Below are positions 9,381 to 19,191 of a stretch of 64,000 nt of DNA, in pieces. The DNA is from Endobacterium cereale. GTDB taxonomy: Bacteria; Pseudomonadota; Alphaproteobacteria; Rhizobiales; Rhizobiaceae. Numbering within the stretch: position 1 is the first letter of the stretch; every line of letters starts with the position of its first letter. The notes beneath the pieces were generated by a model, which was not told the origin of the DNA, made no database searches, and saw only the letters and a list, made by a program, of their open reading frames with translations. Where the stretch lies: positions 1 through 64,000 of the forward strand of contig NZ_WIXI01000044.1 in NCBI RefSeq assembly GCF_009617585.1, read 5' to 3'. The position numbers and the translations under genes are program-made.

Positions 9381-12300
9381 ATGCAGTTTTCTCGTAAAAA
9401 TCCATCACAGAATAACGAAAAAGACATCGCCGAGGACGGCGGATCGCAGGCTGTAGAAACCGCGCAGGCGGCTTCTCTGGCGGAGCGTGAAGCGGCCTAT
9501 GCGGCTGCGCAGGCGCGCAAGGATCTTCTGGCGCGGATGCAGGCACCGGTGCAGCTTTCGGCGCAGGCTCGCAAGGCGGCTGCCGCAGCGGCGGCGGCTG
9601 GTGCCGATCTGCCGCCGCAGGTGAAGGAAGATGGTGTCTGGCAGCAGGCGTTCACGCTTGCGCCGAATGTGCGGTTTACACGCACTCCGGAAAGCACGCT
9701 GTCCTCTCGTCATGCTGATGCGCACGAGCCGGAAGCGGCCGTGATGCCGGATGCCTATGCCCAGCTTTCGATCGAAGGGGCCGGCGAGCACGCTGCCCGC
9801 AAGGTGGCATCTGCGCCGTCTGTCAATGACGAAGTCGAGCGGGTGGCTGCCGAGGCCGCTGCGGCGCGGGCAGCCGCTGCTGAAGCTTTCCGCAATTCCC
9901 TTCCCAAGACGGGCTCACCCCTGATCGTGCCGCGCCGCATGCCGGTCGCACCGGCGGTGGCAATGGCCCCGGTGCCGATGACGCCGGTCAGTGGTCCCGT
10001 TTCGCAGATCCCTGCTGAACAGCAGGTCCCGGCTCAGGTTCAGGCGCAGGCCGATGTGCAGCAGATGGTCGCCACCACTGCGACCGTCGCCGTGCCATCG
10101 ATCCTGATGCCGGATGGTTTCGATGGATATGTCGCGGTTGCGCCTCAGGCGCCCGCTTCGCATCCGAAATTCTCGGCGAGCGGTTCGGTCGATACGATCG
10201 CCGGTTTGCAACAGCTGGCTGCCGCGATGCGGCGCGGACTGGTGCAGAATATTCCGGCTCCGGCTGGTTCGCTTGTCGCCAACGATGTGGCGCCGGTTGC
10301 GGCTGCTGCTGTTGCCGCATCCGTGCAGGCTGACGCCGCAATGGAACAGGTTGCTGCACCGGTTGCCGTTTCCGATTTCGCCTTCTGGGAAGTGATGCCC
10401 TTTGACATTGCGGAAATTCCGCCGATGTCCGCTGCACTTGATGGCCACCAGATCGCCACGCCGGTGGAAAAGCCGGCTGCGGCAGCGCCTTTGCCGGTGA
10501 TTGTGCAGACGCCACGCGCGCCAAAGCCAGCGATGGCGCCGGAAATGCTGACGCTGCTGCACTCCAGGCGCCGTTATGCGCCGGCTGGTTCCGTCGTAGC
10601 GCTTTATCGCGAAGTGGCAACCGCGAAACATGCCGAAGCCGCCGTTGAACTGCCGTCCCTGCCGCCGCTTCTGCAGGCGGCGATCGAAGGTCCCGTGAGC
10701 CATGCCGTCCAGCCGACCGTTCAGGCTGCACCTTCGCCCGTAACGTCTTTGCCGGAGCCTGCCAACCAGCAGGCCGTGGCCACCATGCCGATGGTCGCCA
10801 ATGCGCATCCGATGATGCGTGCGGGTGCCATGCAGGCGGCTGCCATGCTGCAGCCGATGGTTTCCGCAGTGGCCGTGCCCGTGGGGACGGGTCTGACACA
10901 GACGACGGCCTTCGTACAGCAGATGCCGGTTGCCGCAGAGCGGGTAGCAGCGCCTGCCGCGATGCCGTTCGTTGCAGCTCATGCATTCGGTGGGGCGTCG
11001 TTTGGCGGCCCGTCCTTCGGTAGCCCGGTTTTTGGTGGCTCTTCGTTCGGAGCACCCGCTTATGCGACGCCGACCGTTCCGGCTGTCGAGGCTGCGTCTG
11101 TTGAAGCCGTGGCCGAGGTCGCAGTCGTCGAGGCGCCCGTCGAAGCCGCCGCCGCCCCGGTCTCCGTTCCTGTGCCGGTCCCGACGCCGACGCCGAGCAA
11201 TGTCACCATCACCGTTCCGGCTGCAACACCGGCGCGTGCCCAGACGGTGCGCCCAAGCCTTGCCGAATACGAGTTTCCGCCGATCGGCCTGTTGCAGGAA
11301 CCGCGCGGCGAGCGTGGGCAGGCCATGCAGCCCGACGCGCTTCAGCAGAGTGCGGGTCTTCTCGAAAGCATTCTCGAAGATTTTGGTGTCAAGGGCGAGA
11401 TCATCGACGTGCGTCCGGGTCCGGTCGTCACGCTCTATGAATTCGAGCCTGCTCCGGGTGTGAAATCCTCCCGCGTCATTGGCCTTGCCGACGATATCGC
11501 CCGTTCGATGTCGGCGCTTTCCGCCCGCGTCGCCGTGGTGCCCGGCCGCAATGTCATCGGTATCGAACTGCCGAATGCCGTGCGCGAAACCGTGTTCTTC
11601 CGCGAACTGATCGAATGCGAAGACTATTGGGAAACCAAGCATCGCCTGGCGCTTTGCCTCGGCAAGACGATCGGTGGCGAGCCGGTCATCGCCGAACTGG
11701 CCAAGATGCCGCATCTTCTCGTTGCCGGCACCACTGGTTCGGGCAAGTCGGTCGCCATCAACACGATGATCCTGTCGCTCCTCTACCGGCTGCGTCCGGA
11801 AGAATGCCGGCTGATCATGATCGATCCAAAGATGCTGGAACTGTCGGTTTATGACGGCATTCCGCATCTGCTGACGCCGGTCGTCACCGATCCGAAAAAG
11901 GCCGTGCTGGCGCTGAAATGGGCCGTGCGCGAGATGGAAGACCGTTATCGCAAGATGTCGCGTCTGGCCGTCCGCAATATCGACGGTTACAACCAGCGTG
12001 CCGCCGCTGCCCGTGAGGCCGGCGAGGTGATTACCGTCAATGTGCAGGTCGGCTTCGACCGCCACAATGGCGAGATCGTCTACGAGGAACAGGAGATGGA
12101 CCTCGCGCCGATGCCATACATCGTCGTCATCATCGACGAGATGGCCGACCTGATGATGGTGGCTGGCAAGGAAATCGAAGGCGCCGTTCAGCGCCTGGCG
12201 CAGATGGCGCGTGCCGCCGGTATCCATGTGATCATGGCGACGCAGCGTCCCTCCGTCGATGTCATCACCGGCACGATCAAGGCCAACTTCCCGACGCGCA

Positions 12301-12812
12301 TCTCCTTCCAGGTGACGTCGAAGATCGACAGCCGCACCATTCTGGGTGAACAGGGTGCCGAAAACCTGCTCGGCCAGGGCGATATGCTGCACATGGCCGG
12401 TGGCGGACGCATTTCTCGCGTGCATGGCCCGTTCGTCTCGGATGCGGAGGTGGAACATGTGGTCAAGCATCTGAAGATGCAGGGCCGTCCGGAATATCTC
12501 GGCACCGTGACCGAAGACGAGGAAGACGGTGGCGCCGAGGAGACTACCGACGAATCGGTGTTCGACAAGAGCGCCATGGGTTCGGAAGACAGCGGCGATG
12601 ATCTTTACGACAAGGCCGTCAAGGTCGTGCTGAAGGACAAAAAGTGCTCGACCTCCTACATCCAGCGACGCCTGTCGGTTGGCTATAACCGCGCCGCCTC
12701 GCTGGTGGAACGGATGGAGCAGGAAGGTCTCGTCGGCCCGGCCAACCATGTCGGCAAACGCGAGATCATCGGCGATGGCCGCGGCCCGCAGGGTTCCGGC
12801 ATGGACGACTGA
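9381..12812 (+). CDS. ftsK: FtsK/SpoIIIE-family DNA translocase without membrane anchor
   Basis: About 1143 residues (ATG 9381; GTG 9375 in frame is possible; neither has a good ribosome-binding site). The last 500 residues are a canonical FtsK motor: the alpha domain with [16 protein letters not shown], Walker A GTTGSGKS near 783-790, Walker [13 protein letters not shown], then the winged-helix gamma domain (about 1070-1130) that reads polar DNA motifs. The motor pumps chromosomal DNA at division. The first ~640 residues are Ala/Pro/Val-rich low complexity, with a short run of Phe-Gly repeats (10984-11055), and I see no hydrophobic segment long enough to span a membrane, unlike classical FtsK with four. 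A separate anchored FtsK may exist elsewhere in the genome. Confidence 0.93.
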   Translation: MQFSRKNPSQNNEKDIAEDGGSQAVETAQAASLAEREAAYAAAQARKDLLARMQAPVQLSAQARKAAAAAAAAGADLPPQVKEDGVWQQAFTLAPNVRFTRTPESTLSSRHADAHEPEAAVMPDAYAQLSIEGAGEHAARKVASAPSVNDEVERVAAEAAAARAAAAEAFRNSLPKTGSPLIVPRRMPVAPAVAMAPVPMTPVSGPVSQIPAEQQVPAQVQAQADVQQMVATTATVAVPSILMPDGFDGYVAVAPQAPASHPKFSASGSVDTIAGLQQLAAAMRRGLVQNIPAPAGSLVANDVAPVAAAAVAASVQADAAMEQVAAPVAVSDFAFWEVMPFDIAEIPPMSAALDGHQIATPVEKPAAAAPLPVIVQTPRAPKPAMAPEMLTLLHSRRRYAPAGSVVALYREVATAKHAEAAVELPSLPPLLQAAIEGPVSHAVQPTVQAAPSPVTSLPEPANQQAVATMPMVANAHPMMRAGAMQAAAMLQPMVSAVAVPVGTGLTQTTAFVQQMPVAAERVAAPAAMPFVAAHAFGGASFGGPSFGSPVFGGSSFGAPAYATPTVPAVEAASVEAVAEVAVVEAPVEAAAAPVSVPVPVPTPTPSNVTITVPAATPARAQTVRPSLAEYEFPPIGLLQEPRGERGQAMQPDALQQSAGLLESILEDFGVKGEIIDVRPGPVVTLYEFEPAPGVKSSRVIGLADDIARSMSALSARVAVVPGRNVIGIELPNAVRETVFFRELIECEDYWETKHRLALCLGKTIGGEPVIAELAKMPHLLVAGTTGSGKSVAINTMILSLLYRLRPEECRLIMIDPKMLELSVYDGIPHLLTPVVTDPKKAVLALKWAVREMEDRYRKMSRLAVRNIDGYNQRAAAAREAGEVITVNVQVGFDRHNGEIVYEEQEMDLAPMPYIVVIIDEMADLMMVAGKEIEGAVQRLAQMARAAGIHVIMATQRPSVDVITGTIKANFPTRISFQVTSKIDSRTILGEQGAENLLGQGDMLHMAGGGRISRVHGPFVSDAEVEHVVKHLKMQGRPEYLGTVTEDEEDGGAEETTDESVFDKSAMGSEDSGDDLYDKAVKVVLKDKKCSTSYIQRRLSVGYNRAASLVERMEQEGLVGPANHVGKREIIGDGRGPQGSGMDD

Positions 12813-12840
12813 GGTTTTTGCCTCGGATGTGAATGATGAG

Positions 12841-12866
12841 AGAGGGTCCGCTTGCGGGCCCTTTCC
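12841..12866 (+). terminator. Probable rho-independent terminator after ftsK
   Basis: Stem AGGGTCCGC / GCGGGCCCT (12843-12851 and 12854-12862, one G-T pair) with a two-base loop and a short T run. The loop is tight and the T-tract weak, so read-through to 12936 is possible. Confidence 0.55.
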
Positions 12867-12935
12867 TGTTTGCCGTTTGCGGTTTTTACGACCGTTGTCT
12901 TATCCTGATACCGGCCTATCTGCCTGTCCATCGGG

Positions 12936-14300
12936 ATGTCACCTATGGTGGAAAAGATGACGGAAGAGACCGGGTTGTGGACATGGCGCAAGCGTTCCGA
13001 AGGACGCGGCCTTTTGGAAGTCACCGAGGCGCATCTGGAGCGTATCCGCGGGTTGACCGTGATCTGGGATGCGGGAGAAGCCGGGGCTGCGGTTCTGGCG
13101 GATGACGAGTTTTCCGATCTCGACAATCTCGATCAGGAGGACGAGGAGCTTGCGACGGTACTCGGCATATTCATGGTATCCGCACGCGTGCCGGCTTTCG
13201 AGGGGCTGGTCCGCAACCCTTATGCGAGGGCTGGCGAGGATGACCGGTTTGGACTGGATGATGTTCCGGCTTCGGACATCGCCAAGCTGCTTTTGTCCGG
13301 GCAGGATATCGCGCTGAAGGCCGAGCCCGACGAGGTGGCCTTGTGGGATAATGCCGACCGGCGTTTCTATGGTATCAACCCTAAGCGGCCATTTGGATCG
13401 GAAAATGTTTCGCGCGACGTGCGGGCGCTGGTCGATCCGGAAAAGACCTTAAGCAATGCCGCCTTCGCAAAAAGGCGCAAATGGCTGGAAAGCCGGTTGT
13501 TGCTGCTGCTGCAGTTCTTCGTGCAGAACGCGGTTCTGCCGCTCGGCAAGTGGGTGCGTGACGACGAACGGAACTGGCGTCTGCTTGATCCGAACGAAAC
13601 GCCGCCTGCCGGGGAGGAAATCTCCCGCAAGGAGTGGGCGAGCCGGATGTTTCTGCAGAATTATTACGAAAATCGGGACTATACCGATACCCTGCATGCG
13701 CTGTTCCACCTTGCCCGCACTGACCGTCTGTCCGGCAGCCACGCTGACATCGTAAAGCGGTTCAAACTGGATAACCATTTTGATGCGGTCAGCGACTTTG
13801 CCTATCAGGGCGCGATCGAGGAACGGTTTCTCGCTGCCTTGAAATTTTTTCCCGAGAGGCTGAAAGATCCGGGCGTTCCGTGGTTCACGCTTTCCTATGC
13901 GCGCGTCCTGAATGCCTCGGCGCGCTTCGAAGAGGCGCATGCGGTGCTGGAGGCGGCCGGGGTTTTCGACATCACCCGCGAGGAACTGAATTCCAGCACG
14001 ATCAACACGGTGCTCATCGCCTGGGTTGAAGGTCTGATTGCACGATATGGTTCTGGTCGTCTGCCCGGTCGCGAACTCTTTGCGATTCTTAATGGAGGCC
14101 ATTCAAAATGGTATGTCCAGCCAACGTTGATCAGCATATTCCAGCAGTGGCGTTCGTATCCAAAGGAGTATCGTGACGATGCCGAGGAGCCCGGTCTGGA
14201 CCATGCCCGCGCAATGGCAGCGCAGCTTGAGCTGATCCAGACCATCGACAACCGGGATGTTAAATTGACGGCGCATGGCCGGGTACGTGGACCAGACTGA
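12936..14300 (+). CDS. Conserved hypothetical protein (454 aa)
   Basis: A long, clearly coding frame from ATG 12936 (other ATGs at 12945 and 12957). The N-terminal ~100 residues are acidic (DDEFSDLDNLDQEDEEL). The middle and C-terminus are helical with repeats suggestive of TPR-like packing (YENRDYTDTLHALFHLAR, FTLSYARVLNASARFEEAHAVLEAAG). There is no signal peptide or membrane span and no catalytic motif. I do not recognise the family. It follows ftsK on the same strand after a weak terminator, which hints at, but does not show, a shared role. Confidence 0.75.
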   Translation: MSPMVEKMTEETGLWTWRKRSEGRGLLEVTEAHLERIRGLTVIWDAGEAGAAVLADDEFSDLDNLDQEDEELATVLGIFMVSARVPAFEGLVRNPYARAGEDDRFGLDDVPASDIAKLLLSGQDIALKAEPDEVALWDNADRRFYGINPKRPFGSENVSRDVRALVDPEKTLSNAAFAKRRKWLESRLLLLLQFFVQNAVLPLGKWVRDDERNWRLLDPNETPPAGEEISRKEWASRMFLQNYYENRDYTDTLHALFHLARTDRLSGSHADIVKRFKLDNHFDAVSDFAYQGAIEERFLAALKFFPERLKDPGVPWFTLSYARVLNASARFEEAHAVLEAAGVFDITREELNSSTINTVLIAWVEGLIARYGSGRLPGRELFAILNGGHSKWYVQPTLISIFQQWRSYPKEYRDDAEEPGLDHARAMAAQLELIQTIDNRDVKLTAHGRVRGPD

Positions 14301-14308
14301 TCTCGTTT

Positions 14309-14358
14309 CGGACTGTCAAAACTTGACGGCCATCCTCGCCTTTCACTAAAACAGTCCG
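14309..14358 (+). promoter_or_regulatory. Promoter region with inverted repeats before the ferric ABC operon
   Basis: CGGACTGT (14309-14316) and ACAGTCCG (14351-14358) form a perfect eight-base inverted repeat around GTCAA-AAC-TTGAC (14315-14327). A -35-like TTGACG at 14323 and CTAAAA at 14346 with 17 bases between could be the promoter. The repeat could be an operator or a leader hairpin. No clear RirA or Irr box is visible. Confidence 0.4.
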
Positions 14359-14400
14359 ACCGCGATCCCTGCGTCACGCGATGTCCCGGAGGATGTTTTC

Positions 14401-15411
14401 TTGAAAAATTCCGTTGTTCTTGCTGTCGGTGCCAGTGCGCTGGCTTTTTCCGCTTTTGCCCTGCCGGCTCATGCGCAGGTTGCCGACAGCATCACCATCT
14501 ACAATGCTCAGCACGAGGGTTTGACGAAGGAGTGGGCGGAGGCGTTCAAGGAAGATACCGGGATCGTCGTCACCATCCGCAACGGTTCCGACATGGAATT
14601 TGCCAACCAGATCGTGCAGGAGGGTGAAAACTCTCCGGCGGACGTTTTCCTGACCGAAAACTCGCCGGCCATGGCGCTGGTGGATGGCAAGGGCCTGTTC
14701 GAGCCGGTTGCCGCCGATACGCTGGCGCAGGTGCCCGAACAGTTCCGGCCCGCCAACGGCCACTGGATCGGGGTGGCGGCGCGTTCCACCGTGTTTGCCT
14801 ATGACAAGACGAAGCTTACAGCTGACAAGCTGCCGACATCCATGCTCGATCTTGCGAAGCCGGAATGGAAAGGCCGCTGGGCGGCTTCGCCTTCAGGGGC
14901 GGATTTTCAGGCAATCGTCGGTGCGCTTCTGCAGTTGAAAGGCGCGGATGTCACGGAAAGCTGGCTGCAAGGCATGCAGGCCAATTACACCGCTTACAAG
15001 GGCAATTCGATCGCCATGAAGGCCGTCAATGCCGGTGAGGTGGAGGGGGCGTTGATCTACCATTATTATTATTTCGGCGATCAGGCGAAGACCGGCGAGA
15101 ACAGCAACAATCTCGGTCTGCATTATTTCAAGGGGCAGGATCCGGGCGCCTTCGTTTCGATTTCCGGCGGTGGCATTCTGAAATCGTCGAAACACAAGGA
15201 GCAGGCGCAGGCCTTTCTGGAGTGGCTGACCGGCGAGAGTGGCCAGCGCGTGCTGCGCGATGGCACGTCCTTCGAATATGCGGTGGGCAAGGGCGCGGCA
15301 TCCAACAAGGCACTGGTGCCGCTTGCTGATCTCGATGCGCCGAAAGTGGAGCCGTCGATGCTCAACAACGCGCAGGTGACGGACCTGATGACCGAGGCCG
15401 GGATTTTTTAA
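14401..15411 (+). CDS. fbpA: Iron(III)-type ABC transporter, periplasmic binding protein
   Basis: 336 residues with a signal peptide cut after PAHA near residue 25. The start is TTG 14401, eight bases after GGAGG (14388-14392); an ATG inside that site runs into a stop at once. The body matches FbpA/SfuA/AfuA ferric-binding proteins: ITIYNAQHEGLTKEWAEAFKEDTGI, VFLTENSPAMALVDGKGLF, YNAQ-type ligand loop and the paired tyrosines in IYHYYYFGDQ that ligate iron. It delivers substrate to the permease at 15603 and ATPase at 17171. Iron is the best guess from family; the exact ligand is not proved. Confidence 0.85.
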   Translation: MKNSVVLAVGASALAFSAFALPAHAQVADSITIYNAQHEGLTKEWAEAFKEDTGIVVTIRNGSDMEFANQIVQEGENSPADVFLTENSPAMALVDGKGLFEPVAADTLAQVPEQFRPANGHWIGVAARSTVFAYDKTKLTADKLPTSMLDLAKPEWKGRWAASPSGADFQAIVGALLQLKGADVTESWLQGMQANYTAYKGNSIAMKAVNAGEVEGALIYHYYYFGDQAKTGENSNNLGLHYFKGQDPGAFVSISGGGILKSSKHKEQAQAFLEWLTGESGQRVLRDGTSFEYAVGKGAASNKALVPLADLDAPKVEPSMLNNAQVTDLMTEAGIF

Positions 15412-15440
15412 AGAGCCGGAAGCGAATGTGTTTCATTTTA

Positions 15441-15555
15441 CCGTCATTCTTATGGTGGGCCTAGGTCCGATCACTGTGTCTCACCGCAGTGAAAAGTCTC
15501 TTGCGCACAAAGGCTTGCGCGCACTGCATCGCTGTGACAAGCACAGGGATGACGG
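15441..15555. repeat. Intergenic palindromic repeat element, copy 1
   Basis: About 115 bases bounded by CCGTCATTC and GGATGACGG, so able to fold on itself. It shares its length, its ends (TGTGACA-GCACAGG-ATGACG type) and an inner AGTCTCTT...AAAGGCTTG block with 46682-46795. It separates the iron-binding-protein gene from the permease gene. Confidence 0.7.
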
Positions 15556-15602
15556 AGGATGGGCTTTAGATCTTGCTTCTCCCCGCGAATTTCAGGCTGG
15601 CC

Positions 15603-17174
15603 ATGACGTCATCCGTTTCAGATAATGCAATCCCGATGGCCCGGCGCAGGCGTAGATCCGGCCCGTCGTCATGGACATTTGCCATTGCAGTCACTATCGC
15701 GCTTTTTGCGCTTCTGCCGCTGGGTTTCGTCATCTGGGCGACGGTCGCGACCGGACCGGAGACGGCCTTCAAACTGATCGCGCGCCCACGTGTCGGGGCG
15801 CTGTTGGTGAATACCGTGGCTCTGGTGCTGATCACCGTGCCGCTCTGCGCGCTGCTGGCGGTGGCGCTGGCCTTCCTGACGGAGCGGACCGACATGCCGG
15901 GCAGGCGGCTGTGGGCGTGGTTGTGCATCACGCCGCTCGCCGTACCGGCTTTCGTGCATTCCTATGCCTGGATTGGGCTGTGGCCAGGCCTCAACGGTCT
16001 TGGCGCCGGTGTGGCGATTTCGCTCGCCGCCTATTTTCCCTTTCTCTACCTGCCGGTGGCCGCCGCATTTCGGCTTCTCGATCCGGCGCTCGAAGATCAG
16101 GCGGCGTCCCTGGGACTTTCTCCACTAGCCGTGTTCCGACGGGTGGTGTTGCCGCAATTGCGGTTGTCTTTGTGCGGCGGTTCGCTGCTGGTGGGCCTGC
16201 ACCTGCTGGCCGAATACGGGCTGTACGCTATGATCCGTTTCGACACGTTTACGACGGCGATCGTCGAGCAGTTCCAGTCCACCTATAACGGCGTGGCGGC
16301 GCATATGCTTGCGCTAGTGCTGGTGGTCTGCTGTTTCGCATTGATCGGCCTCGAGGTGGTTTTGCGCGGCCGCAGTCGTTATGCGCGGCTGGGCTCCGGC
16401 GTGGCGCGGGTGGCAGGTGTAATGCCGCTGGGGCGCTGGCGGCACGCTGCGATGGCCTTGCCGGCGCTGACGGCGGTGTTTGCGCTCTGCATTCCGGCCT
16501 ATACGCTGACGCGCTGGCTGGTGGCCGGTGGTGCCGCAATCTGGCGCATGGACGAGATCGGGCTTGCCCTGTCGCAGACGCTTATCATCTGCCTGATCGG
16601 CGGTGTCTGCACCGTACTGGCGGCATTGCCGGTGGCATGGCTTGTTGTGCGCAGGCCGGATCGCAAAAACCGGATTGTCGAAAGCTGTTATTATCTGGCG
16701 AGTTCGATGCCGGGCGTCGTCGTCGCGCTGGCACTCGTCGCAGTGACGGTCAGGGTGGCGCTGCCGCTTTACCAGACGGTGGCAACGATCACGCTTGCCT
16801 ATGTCATCATGTTTCTGCCGCGTGCGTTGGTGAGCCTTCGCACCAGTATCGCGCAGGTGCCGGTGGAACTGGAGCAGGCGGCTGCCAGCCTTGGCCGATC
16901 ACCGGCGCGGGCGTTGATGGCGACCACGGTGCGGTTGGCGGCGCCGGGGGCTGCTGCCGGCATGGCGCTTACCTCGCTTGGCATTTTGAACGAACTGACG
17001 GCGACGCAGATGCTGGCACCGAACGGCACGCGCACGCTCGCCATGGCCTTCTGGGCGCTGTCGAGCGAGATCGATTATGCGGCTGCTGCGCCTTACGCGG
17101 TGCTGATGGTGGTGTTTTCACTGCCTATGACCTGGCTTCTCCATCACCAGTCGAGAAAGATTGCAGGCCGATGA
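15603..17174 (+). CDS. fbpB: Iron(III)-type ABC transporter, fused double permease
   Basis: 523 residues from ATG 15603 (a TTG at 15573 and an ATG at 15636 are alternatives). About twelve hydrophobic segments in two halves, each ending in an EAA loop ([24 protein letters not shown] and [29 protein letters not shown]), show two fused permease modules, as in FbpB/SfuB. It forms the inner-membrane channel for the 14401 binding protein, powered by the 17171 ATPase, with whose gene it overlaps by four bases. Confidence 0.9.
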   Translation: MTSSVSDNAIPMARRRRRSGPSSWTFAIAVTIALFALLPLGFVIWATVATGPETAFKLIARPRVGALLVNTVALVLITVPLCALLAVALAFLTERTDMPGRRLWAWLCITPLAVPAFVHSYAWIGLWPGLNGLGAGVAISLAAYFPFLYLPVAAAFRLLDPALEDQAASLGLSPLAVFRRVVLPQLRLSLCGGSLLVGLHLLAEYGLYAMIRFDTFTTAIVEQFQSTYNGVAAHMLALVLVVCCFALIGLEVVLRGRSRYARLGSGVARVAGVMPLGRWRHAAMALPALTAVFALCIPAYTLTRWLVAGGAAIWRMDEIGLALSQTLIICLIGGVCTVLAALPVAWLVVRRPDRKNRIVESCYYLASSMPGVVVALALVAVTVRVALPLYQTVATITLAYVIMFLPRALVSLRTSIAQVPVELEQAAASLGRSPARALMATTVRLAAPGAAAGMALTSLGILNELTATQMLAPNGTRTLAMAFWALSSEIDYAAAAPYAVLMVVFSLPMTWLLHHQSRKIAGR

Positions 17175-18214
17175 GTTTTCTGAAGGTAAAGGGCCTGCGC
17201 AGGCGGTTCGGCAGCGTTGCGGCGCTGGATGGCGTCGATCTGGCCGTTGCTACCGGCAGCCGCACGGCGATCGTTGGACCTTCCGGCTGCGGCAAGACCA
17301 CGCTTCTCAGAATGATCGCCGGTTTCGATGTGCCGGATGACGGCTCGATCACGGTGGAGGGCGTGCGGCTGGCCGATGCGGATATCCAGGTGCCGGCGCA
17401 TAAACGCGGCATCGGCCTTGTGGCGCAGGATGGCAGTCTCTTCCCGCACCTGACCGTCTCCGACAATATCGGTTTCGGGCTGGACAGAAATTTTAACGGA
17501 CGTGAAAAACTGATCAGTGAACTGATCGACATGGTGGGGCTGGAACGCTCGATGCTGACCCGCAAGCCCGAGCAGCTTTCCGGCGGCCAGCAGCAGCGCG
17601 TGGCACTGGCGCGGGCGCTCGCCAGAAAACCGCGGCTGATGCTGCTGGACGAGCCGTTTTCGGCGCTCGATACGGGCCTGCGCGCCACAACGCGGCGGGC
17701 GGTGACAGAGGTGCTGGTCGCAGCCGGAATCACCACCATTCTCGTCACCCACGATCAGGCCGAGGCGCTGGCCTTTGCCGATCAGGTGGCGGTGATGCGG
17801 GCCGGGCAATTTTCCCAGGTGGGAAGTCCGCGCGAGATTTATGCACGGCCGGTGGATGCGGCGACGGCGCGGTTTCTGGGTGAGGCGATTGTGCTGCCGA
17901 CGGATATCGCTGACGGGTTTGCGACCTGCGCGCTGGGACGCGTGGCGGTGGATGGTGGCTCTCGCACCGGCATGGCTAAGATTATGGTGCGGCCGGAGCA
18001 AATCGAAGTGTTGCCGTATAGCGAAAAAGGCGAGGGCATCACCGGCATTGCCTCGCAGATCGATTTTTGCGGCCCGCGTTATGACGTGACGATCACTACC
18101 GATGCAGCGGTGCCATTCATTATGCAGTTGAGCCTGCCGAGCCGAAATGTTTTGGCCGAGGGTGAGCGGGTGCGATTGCGGGTGGCCGGCGCAGCGCATG
18201 TGCTGGGTGGTTAG
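17171..18214 (+). CDS. fbpC: Iron(III)-type ABC transporter, ATP-binding protein
   Basis: 347 residues. Walker [11 protein letters not shown]-loop, signature [16 protein letters not shown], Walker [13 protein letters not shown] and H-loop THDQ lie in the first ~215 residues; a C-terminal TOBE-like regulatory domain follows ([16 protein letters not shown]). The true start is ATG 17171, overlapping the permease stop (ATGA); the frame is open far upstream but only inside the permease gene. It energises import through the 15603 permease. Confidence 0.93.
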   Translation: MSFLKVKGLRRRFGSVAALDGVDLAVATGSRTAIVGPSGCGKTTLLRMIAGFDVPDDGSITVEGVRLADADIQVPAHKRGIGLVAQDGSLFPHLTVSDNIGFGLDRNFNGREKLISELIDMVGLERSMLTRKPEQLSGGQQQRVALARALARKPRLMLLDEPFSALDTGLRATTRRAVTEVLVAAGITTILVTHDQAEALAFADQVAVMRAGQFSQVGSPREIYARPVDAATARFLGEAIVLPTDIADGFATCALGRVAVDGGSRTGMAKIMVRPEQIEVLPYSEKGEGITGIASQIDFCGPRYDVTITTDAAVPFIMQLSLPSRNVLAEGERVRLRVAGAAHVLGG

Positions 18215-18272
18215 TTGTTTTTGTCTCGGCGCATCATAATTTGGTGGCCGAAGACGGAGCCGGGGAGCGGCC

Positions 18273-18872
18273 ATGCAGGCATCATTTTTCGGTACGGACG
18301 CGGACATGCTTCAGGTGTGGCGCTGGATCTACGACGTGTCGCAGATGAAGCTGTGCCAGCATTATTCTTCCCCGGGGCAGCCCAATCGCTGGTTTGACAA
18401 CTGGAATGATGTGGTCGATCACCTCAGTGTGCCTTATGCCGCGATCGCCGGCTGGCCATCGAGTGTTGGCGGAAAGCCAATCGCGGATTTCGTAACCTTC
18501 ACTCCGGAAACGCAGCGTGAAACGGGCGCCGAAGGCCGAACCGTTTTGCGCAGTCCAGCGCTGATCACCAGCTTTCGCAACAACGATCAGAACGGTTGCC
18601 TGGCGGTCAGTCATGTCACCTGTTGGACGGAAAAAGGCGCGCGCCAACGATCGATCTATTCCGAACAGGCACTGGATGCAGTCGACTGGAAGGCTTTCAC
18701 CTCGATTGTAAGGGCGTTGCAGCGCAGGATAGCGAAAGCTTCGCCTGCCAAGCTTGACGCGACACCGATTATGCTGGATGCGTGGCAGAAGCTTAAAGCT
18801 CAGGAAATTCAGCTATGGGGGTGGGGAGAGGCCTGTGGCTATCCGTCACCCGGGATTGTCGAACCGGAATGA
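18273..18872 (+). CDS. Unknown protein overlapping a barstar-like gene (199 aa)
   Basis: ATG 18273 follows GGGGAG, giving 199 residues, soluble, Trp-rich (VWRWIYDV, NRWFDNWNDV, IQLWGWGEACGYP). I recognise no family. The stop overlaps the start of the barstar-like gene by four bases, so the two are translated together. It could be the partner ribonuclease, a second immunity protein, or an enzyme tied to the inhibitor; no barnase-type catalytic triad is visible to me. Coding quality is good. Confidence 0.7.
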   Translation: MQASFFGTDADMLQVWRWIYDVSQMKLCQHYSSPGQPNRWFDNWNDVVDHLSVPYAAIAGWPSSVGGKPIADFVTFTPETQRETGAEGRTVLRSPALITSFRNNDQNGCLAVSHVTCWTEKGARQRSIYSEQALDAVDWKAFTSIVRALQRRIAKASPAKLDATPIMLDAWQKLKAQEIQLWGWGEACGYPSPGIVEPE

Positions 18873-19162
18873 CCGCCACCGCGCTCACCATCGATTGCCA
18901 CGCTATCGGCGACATGGACGCGTTCTGGGAGCGTTATGTGCAAGCGGTCGGCCCGGAAAACTGCGTTCATTTCGGGCGCAATCTCGATGCGCTGTGGGAC
19001 GCGCTTTCCGGTGGAGGGCCGGGATGGCCGGACGTGGAACATCTGGTTTTCCAGCATTCGAATGCCTTGCTGGAGATGCCGGACGGTGACGGCGCGTTTC
19101 TGCTGCAGCGGCTCGGCGATATGGCGTCGAGACTGGTGCATATGAAACTCGAACTGGCCTGA
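18869..19162 (+). CDS. Barstar-family protein (ribonuclease inhibitor-like)
   Basis: 97 residues. The block ENCVHFGRNLDALWDALS is the hallmark of barstar, in which the helix carrying the acidic residues plugs the barnase active site; the later VEHLVFQHSNALLEM strand and C-terminal helix also fit. Length is close to barstar (about 90). The start is ATG 18869, overlapping the upstream stop; the frame extends upstream to 18815 but only within the partner gene. The likely role is to bind and block a ribonuclease or related protein. Confidence 0.82.
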   Translation: MTATALTIDCHAIGDMDAFWERYVQAVGPENCVHFGRNLDALWDALSGGGPGWPDVEHLVFQHSNALLEMPDGDGAFLLQRLGDMASRLVHMKLELA

Positions 19163-19191
19163 AGGCCTGCCGTGGTCGGCAAGTCGGCGAT

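Noticed and set aside
9915..12749. 944-codon open frame on the minus strand
   Set aside because: It is exactly antisense to the FtsK gene, is rich in His/Arg/Gly as expected from GC-rich third positions, and has no family features.
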